Origin: Costus lasius
Lineage: Eukaryota; Streptophyta; Magnoliopsida; Zingiberales; Costaceae
Direction of reading: 5' to 3'
NCBI GenBank assembly: GCA_027563935.2
Contig: CM050454.1
Coordinates: 3,934,001 to 3,998,000, forward strand
Length of the DNA: 64,000 nucleotides
Positions 47,801-56,800 of the stretch are shown here, one piece after another (the stretch's first letter is position 1; every line of letters starts with the position of its first letter). A model generated the notes under the pieces. It was not told the DNA's origin, ran no database searches, and saw nothing but the letters and a program-made list of their open reading frames with translations. Both the position numbers and the translations under genes were made by a program.

Positions 47801-50800
47801 ACTAATACAATCAATCTATTATATTCACCAGTGTTCCATGAAAGAACCAAACACATTAAAATGGACTGTCACTTTATCAAGTACTCACAAATAAGCCAAT
47901 TTGTACCCTTATATAAAATGTGATAACCAATTAGCTGACATGTTTACTAAGGTTTGGGGTCTGACAAGATTAACTGATGCAAGGGTTTAGTTGACATTTT
48001 TCATTCCAACTTAAGGGAGTGTTAGAATTGGGTAAAAGAACAAATGTTAACAACTCTTCAAAAGTATTAAACTAATACCATGTTCTCTTCTTTGATTGAA
48101 TAAACAATTAAACAAAATTTTCTTTCTTCCCCAACCTACTCTTGCTGATCTCTTGCACTTTCATTATCACTATCTCAACGAAAACATGCACCGAATTTGC
48201 TTGAAGAAACTGGATGCTTGAGTGCAAAATTTTGTAAACACTCTTACTCTGGAGCAGAAATACTCTTCTAATATGAACACTGAACCAAAGGCCACTGCCA
48301 TATACAGGCAATTGGTAGGTAAACTCAAATATCTCATTGTCACTAGACCTGAAATCTCATATACTACTGGAGTGATCAGTCTTTTTTTATGAAATGGCCT
48401 TAAAAGTCTCACTGAGAATACTCCAGCATATCAAAGGAGAATCAGATAAGGGGTTATTGTACAGGAAACACGAGCATACAAGTGTAGAGGTATATACCAA
48501 TACAGATTATAAGGTACCAACAATATTGATGATAGAAAATCTATCACAAATTATTCCACCTACGTTGGTGAGTATCGAGTAAGAAACAAGTGTTATATCC
48601 AAAGCAAGTCGTGAAGATGAGTATCAAGCCATGGCTCACACATCCTACAGAATGATGTGACTTAAAAACTTACTTCTGTATTTCAAGGTCACTTGCTAAG
48701 ATCACCATATTATGCAATAATAAGATGCTATATTCATTGTCAACTCATATGCCTTCCTCACACTAGATTTGAGATTTGACAAAAAAAAAATCACTGATAT
48801 CTTCACAGAGGCACTTAAACAGTGTAGGTTTTGTCACTTATATAACAAGCTGGATATGATAAATATTTATGCTTCAGCATGAGGAGTAGTATTAAGACTA
48901 ATTAGTCAACACATCAGTCATACAATGTACCCGCTAGCCCATTAAGGGTGTTTAGTATTTCCTTCTGTATCATGTTGCTTTGTTCTTTGAACCACAAAAC
49001 ACAACTATTCTTGGCGGTTCCAACAGCCGAAAGAGGAAATACAACAACAAGGTCCTTTGGATGAGGCGAGAACTTGCATGGGGGAAGAGGACAGATGGAG
49101 GACACTAGATGATAATTACTTGTGGTGAATGTTGCAGGTTGCTATGAGAAACTTGCAACAGCTAATAGGGAAGGAGGGTGGAGGCAAGTATACAAGTATA
49201 CCGAGCTGGAGAGAGGAAGGTGATAGAAAAAAAAATGAGGGAAGAGAATAGATAAAGGGTAGAGATGACTAGGGTTAATGTATTTCTTTTATTTTATTCA
49301 CGTTAGAATAGAGAGAAAGCAATAGATAGAGAGGAGAGGAGCGGCAAATCAGACGCTAGATAGGAGCAAGGTGGGAGGTAGCTGCAACAACAAACAGATG
49401 TGTAACAGGAAGAAGTAGTTGCTTAGCAACTGTGCATGGTGATGTGTCGCTTGGTTTGCCTTGAGCGGACAAGGTAGAGTGAAACTAGTAGCCCTAAGAG
49501 TGGCTAATCAAACCTTACCAGTTTGGAATTGGCTAGGGAAAGAGTTCGATGAAGAGACAGCTGGGTTAGTAAAAAAAAGAAAGCAACATATAGAAAGAGA
49601 GAAAGAGAAAACCCTAAAAAGACTACTTTGTATTAGCCTTCATTTTTCATCTTAGACAATAGATAAAACCTTGTCACATGAAGGTATTGAAGACATAAAT
49701 AATAATATTTAAATTACTACTTATTATATATAAGATTATTCCTAATATTACTAATTCTAACTAAGGTTCAAAGTATCAGTCCAACCTGTCGAACCCATAT
49801 GGTAATGAAACCGAACAATCATAGTTTCGTGTAGTTAACCTCAAATTTGATGATTTCTAGCATAATTATAGCTTTAATACATAAAAGATATCATTGAGAG
49901 ACAATTTAAGTACTTAACAATAAAAACATGTATAAAAAGTAATATCATAGATATACTACTAATACTAAAATGAGTGAGGCTAGTGTGGATCTATATACAT
50001 CCACGCGACTTAAATCAAAGTTTGTAATGCCCAGAATTGAAAATTTTCCTAAGACATGCGGAATTGATATGTTAAGTTCCACATGTTTAGTAGATGGGAG
50101 TGCTTAAGTTGTTCTTGTGTGCTAGAAACGATAATCATTGGAATTGGATCGCTGCAAAATTGGGACTGGAACAAGAAGTGACACTAGATATGGATATATA
50201 TTAACTCCTTCATATTTGTATTCATAGCTTAATTGAGCCCGTGAGGATCCACTCTCTATCTCATGTGATAATATACATCTCATCACATCGTAGAATCCTT
50301 AGATAAAACTTGTAAAATTAAAGTATGAAAAATTTTACTTGAGAAGTAGACATTGAGAATTAAGTCACAAAAGTGATTTTAATTTTCTTTATTTGGTTTA
50401 CTTTTATATAACACTGAGTAGCAAGTCACGAAAGTAAAGGCTGGATTCATGTAAATTGGACGTCCAAAAGGAGACAATTTCTTTTTAAGTAAATTTTTTC
50501 TTTATCATAATTTGAATATGTTACAGGCCCAATATCATTAGTAGGTTAATAATAAAGTGAATCTGGGTTGGCTGAAATTTCTTTATCTTTATGTTCCGTC
50601 ATCCTCTAGTTCATAGGCGCTCAAAATCATCACGGCTTTCATCTCCAGCGATTTGCTTGGCGCCTGCAGCATCGACCACACGGCGCAGCCGCATCATCCG
50701 CTCGTGACGAGGAAACGAGCGACGAGAATCTTCTCTAGCGTGTTGTTTGCGGCTACACGAGATGACAACGCTTTCGTCAACGTGAAGCGGCGATGAGAAG

Positions 50801-53800
50801 GCATGCGAGCAAAGAAACGGCGGCTGGAATCAATCGCCTGTGCAACATACGGATCGGGAAGAGATAGGCGCCGAGCGGTGACCTTGTTCCAGCGCAACAG
50901 CATCTTCTTCCTGGCGGCAACATCCTTCCCAGGAGGCGAGTTCAAGCGACACGGCAGCGTCCTGACGAGATTGCGCGGATCCAGACGGCGGCGGCTCTTC
51001 CTTGTCGCGAAGCAACTTCGGCAGACTTCGTAAGGCGCCTCCACTCCCGGAACCCTAGCCGACGACGGAAGAAGTTGGCCGGCGAAGTGAGTGGTTGGAA
51101 CCCTAGCCGGCAGCGAGGGCTGTTGACGTGCGAAGCAAGTGCAGGCGGAAGGCGGCATCGTGCTAAGGCGGAAGGCAATGGTGGGCGGGGCACTGTATAT
51201 TAGGTTAGAAAATTAAAAAAAACAGGGAAATTAAAAAAAATCGTTGTTACTGTTACATGTACTGTAGCAAGTACTGTAGCGAAATTTGATTGAAAAAAAA
51301 AACCTTGAAATGAGATGATGAGAAGCGAGACACGATTAGAGACTCTTGAGAAGACAGTGGTAGAAGTGCAGAGTTCTATTGTAATTATACAAGAGTAACT
51401 CAATCTACAGGAGAGGAAAGGAGAATTGAAGCTATAGCGGCAGCAAAAAAGCGGCATCTACATTGAGAGGAAATAGCTGAAATTAATAGGCGCTAGGCTG
51501 AGATGGATCGACACTTTGGGGTTATAGATGAGCTGAGGAACGAGATGAGAAATTTGGCAGAGACAATAAAAGGAAGGAGAGACGAGCAAAGAGAACTTCC
51601 AACATGCCCTAACCATCTCCAAGGCAAGGAGCCATACCGACCACCACCATCACGTGAGCATTGGTCTCCACATGAGGCCAAACGGAATAGAAATTATTGA
51701 TGAAGACAGACGAGGAGGTGGAGTACACTTAGGAGGAGATCCAGTCAGGGGGATGACTTTAGGGGAGGACATACGGTGGATCCATAAACATATAGAGCTT
51801 CCAGGATTTAATGGAACTGATCCAATATGATGGATTTCGCGGGCAGAATAATATTTTGATATCCAAAGAACAACTGATGAATATAAAGTTCCGATGGCTT
51901 TCGTGGGCATGGAAGGTTCAGCAGGTCACTGGTTTCGTTGGATGAAGAGAAGAATTCTCAATCTTACATGGGAAAGGTTGAAGGAAGAGATAATACAATG
52001 CTACAGTGAATTTCCAGCCACTTTTGCATATAAGCGTCTGGCGGCCCTAGAGCAAGGTCTTCTAGCTGTGACAAAGCATATAGGGGTTTTTGAGGAGATA
52101 GTCCGGCAGATACCTAATCTTTCTGAGGAACAGTGCGTGGGTTTCTTTCTGAAAAGCTTAAACAACAACATTAGAGAAAAGGTGTGAGCTTTCTTACCCA
52201 CTAATGTTATGCAAGTCATAACCCTTGCTCGAGTCATTGAGAGGGAGCTGATAGGAGGATCAACATTGAAAGGATAGACAGGGGTTGACGAGGTAGTGAG
52301 CAAAACCCAATCGGGTAATGGAAACTATTCTTGGGGAGGTAGCCTTCCTTCTAATCCAGTTTTACCAGACTCAACTTCTAGAGTTGCTTTAACTTATAGT
52401 GTCCAACAACCAAGGAAAAACATTAGTGTCAACTCTACCACTACACTGCATACAGAGGGGATAGGAGGTGGCCCATCCCATAATGGCTGTAAAGAGGTGG
52501 GAGGTCGACGTATATCTTCAAGCACTTATGATTGCGCTAGGAGGAGTCGAGCTAGGTCCCACCAGAAATATGTCAATAAAAAGAAAAAGGGTTATTTTTT
52601 CAGTGTGATCAACTGTATCATCCAATACATCGATGCGAGAACAAGCAATTCTGATTGATACTACTATCCGAAGATGAAAATATGGAGGGAGAAGATTGAG
52701 TGACTTGGGATCCTGAAGAAAGCACAAGATGAAGTTTACAACCTTGAGAACAAGGCTAGTTAAAGAGGGGGGCAATTGTTACGGGCCCAATATCATTAGT
52801 AGAAAAGTTATACCTGGTTCACTAAGTAGAAAAGTTCTATAAATAAGGGTCTAAGGTTAGAGTTAGAGTATCCAAGTATTTTGTTATTCTCTATTAGGGC
52901 GTGCTTTGTACGACTTCTCGCCGGTGACAGCTAAGGTATTCTATCAGAATATCTAATAAAAACTTTATTATATTTAGTCTTGGGAATTAAAAAGTGATGA
53001 AACCTTAGTCCTAGTTCTCTCATATCTTCTATAACAATTTTTGCTATTTTATTCTTACTTTATTCCTATCGTGCGTCGTCTGCTTAGCTAGAAAAAATTT
53101 AATTATTTAGTATTTAGCATGTAGGTCTCTGTGGGTTCGATATCTTTTATTACTTTGACAATCTATGCAATTATGGACACATCAATCACAAACTTCCCTC
53201 CCAATTAACTCAACAATGTATTGAGAGGGGCGAGGTGGATCACCAAATTCATCTATGGCTAGATTTTGATCTTCTTGGGCTAACCATCATTCCATTGAGA
53301 GGTCACTATTATTTGGGACAATTGATGCATCAAAGGGGTCTACTCAGCATATGACTCTCTTTCATTTTCTTCCCGTAAAATATGTAATCTAAGTCACCTA
53401 TAATAGTAAATGTACACCATCTTCTCAAGGTGGATAAACGATTTTGAACCTTCATGTATATTAAAGAAAATATTGACTAATTACATTCACAACCGCCTGA
53501 AGAGACACACTGTAATAGGATATGAATGGCTATATTCCGCAAAATTAGTGCCTTTGTACTAAATTATAACCATCATTCAGCTGAAAAATAAAAATAATTT
53601 ATTAATTTAAAATTAGACAAAAAAATATTGAATAAAAAATAAATTAAAAACTTACTAGGATCTATTTTGTATCATAGATCTAATGTTATTAGTCCCTGAT
53701 GGTCATTTCGGGTTTTGTTACTAGGACATACCAGTACAAATCGGTCCGATAGCCCACCAAACTACGCTGCTAGACCAAAATTTCAAACTATGGCACCGAT

Positions 53801-56800
53801 AATGGTTGTAGATAAAACGAGTAATAGTTTGTAATTGATTTTAAATAATATAAAAAATTTAAAAGAAAATACAAAAGTACTATACACCAGTGAGGGTGTA
53901 TAGCAATTGATTTAAAATAATATAAAAAAATACTGTACCCCCTTGAAGGTGTACACTAATTGATTTAAATAAATTTAAAAAATAAAAAATAAAAAAAACA
54001 AAAAATACTATTTGCACAGTAATCAATTTAAAAAAACTAAACCTGTACACTTGTAATGGTGGCGAGTAATTGATTTAAAATAAATTTTAAAAACTAAAAA
54101 ATAAATTAAAAAATAAAAAACAAAAAAAATATTGTATGCTCGTGAGGGTATACTGTAATTTGATTTAAAATAATTTTTTTAAAAAATACAAAAATACCAT
54201 ACATTGATTTAAAATAAAATTAAAAAGAAATTAAAATAAAAATACTGTGCATCCGTAAGGTTGTATAGTATTTGATTTAAAATAAATTTAAAAACTCACT
54301 GTACAATGATTGATGTAAAATAAATTTAAAAAAATAAAAATCAAAAATCAAAAATTATTGTATAGATTTTAATATATATTAAAAATATTAAAAGAAACCA
54401 AAATAAAAACTATACACCCTCACGAGGGTGTATAGTGATTGTATTAAATATTAAAAAATAAAAAATATATATTTTAATCAACCAAAGTAAAATTAAAATA
54501 AATCTAAAAAGCAAAGAAATCGGTTGATACCAATGTAAACGGACCAGTTTTCCAGTACCAACCGGTTTCTTAGGTTTTCGTGGTTTTTACGGCTAGTCCA
54601 ATGCCGGAATGTTGTCGGACCGGTCGGTACCAGAAAAACTGACCGATACGGACTGGGTTTTCGAACCTTGATTCTAACAACAACAAGATATATTATATAT
54701 AAGCAATTTGAAACATATGAAAATAACTCAATAATTTTAGCATGTGGTAATAATAGCTCATTCTAAATCTTAGCATGTGGCAGTTAACTTATTTTATCTT
54801 CTAATTCTAACAGGGTATATATGATCGACAAATATAATATAATGAAAGCAACAAATACCTATTTTGATAGTATTCTGCATAGCTTGTACTCTTGTAGCGG
54901 CTATTGGCATTTGTATCATAAAGAATCCCGTCAACAAAAAAAAACAGATTATTGTGTGGAGTGAAAACTAAGCTGTTTAAGACATCAGATTTATTCACCG
55001 AGCCATTCAGAAGTTGTATAGTTTCGCTCGTGCAATAAGGAACTTTGTCAAATGCATATGTCATTTTTGTGAAGGCTGGAGATGATAAACAACGTTTCAC
55101 AGTTGCCCAGTCGATCATCTTCTTTCCCTCATAAAGTTTCTTCGTGACTGGAAGCAAGAAATAAAACTTTGATGAGCAATCTTGAGCTGCATCGCACGCA
55201 CCTAAAGGAATGAAGTCAGATGAAAACTCTGATCTATCGAGTATGATTTTGAGACACATTTCCTGGAAATTTTGTGCAAGCACCATCTGCTATAGAATAG
55301 GATGATGTCAGAAAAGTTCCACAACCAATACAATAATTAAGTTAGAATCTTCCCTACATCTTCTTTGTCAAATGTTAACATCCCCAGAGAAATGAGTTTT
55401 GTCTTCACAATTCTACCATGAGTAAGGTGTAAATCGAGTTCGAAACTTTCAGCTTCTTCAGGAAGAGGGTTCTTGGTAAAAAGACCAAACGTTCTGTACT
55501 GTCTATCTTTTGGTTGAGGAGCAAACACAACATGATAGAAATACACTATCATATTTGCATCATTATAATTCCATGAACTTCTAAAAACAGCAGGTACTAG
55601 CATCTCGTGAAGATCTCTTGACGTTTCATCTAGCAAACCACAATTAAAATTTAATCATTCATCAGAAATCAATAATCTAAAAAACTCATCCAGTTACGTG
55701 GAGTGGACAAACCTCCGTTGCTGTTACTTTTATATTGGGAAGGGTGAATTCCAGGTCCGATCTTTTTCCCTCCAGTGCGATCAGGCAGAAGATAATCTGT
55801 CAAAGCACCTCGTTTATGCAGTTCCTTACATGCTATTAAACATGCATGCCTCTTAGCTTCTTCCTTGGAAGTACAGGGCAGACTCTCAACTTGACGGATG
55901 GTGGAATTTGGTGGAAGAATAATTCTGCATATTGTCCCACCCAGGTCATCAAGATAATAGAACTTAGGCAAGGGAGTGAAATATCTGCAAAATGAGTGAG
56001 ATTACAGATCATTTTCACAGTGAAAAAGAGCAATTTGTAGACATTTCAGAAACATCAAATACCTAAATCTAGCAAGGTAAGAATAAAAGATATTACACAC
56101 TTATCCTTCGGAAGTTTGTCACAATAATGATGGAGTAACGAAACACTAGAACATGTACTTATTGAGGCACCAGTTTTATCAACTTTATAGACAGTTTGCT
56201 CCAAATCATCAAAGGTTTCACTCGATGATCTGCATGTAATTTCTTCATTCATGATAAGCTCACCAGCCATAAAATCATTCAGCAGTTTTTGTTCACGTTC
56301 GTTACCTCTGAGATATTGGAGTAAATGAAACTAGGGTGAGAAGTTTTTTAAATTTTGCAAAGAAACAGAAATCAAATATTTTTAGTGTATAGTGTGTCAG
56401 GGAGAGAGATATAGAGAGAGAACCTTTCCAAAAGAAAAACAAATTTAGAAGCTGGCATCCGAGCCCGCCCCCTAGACTGTATAAAGCTTGCAACTGTTTC
56501 AGGCAGATCGAATCTTACAACAAGACAACAAGTTTGGATATCAAGTCCTTCTTCAGCCACATTAGTGGCAACCAGAAGATTCACCTAGTTAATGAAAACA
56601 TTAAAGATACATGCCAAAGTAAAATGAATGACAAGACTTTGATCAAATGTTTCCTTCAGAAAAGAAATGATCTAAAATGACAAATAAAATAATTTTCACC
56701 CGTAAATCTTTTTTCTCCATTTGCAATTCTCTAGAATACAATGAAAAATAAGATCACTCAAAGAAACAACTTGCTTAGCCATCCCGATTCAGCATGCTTA

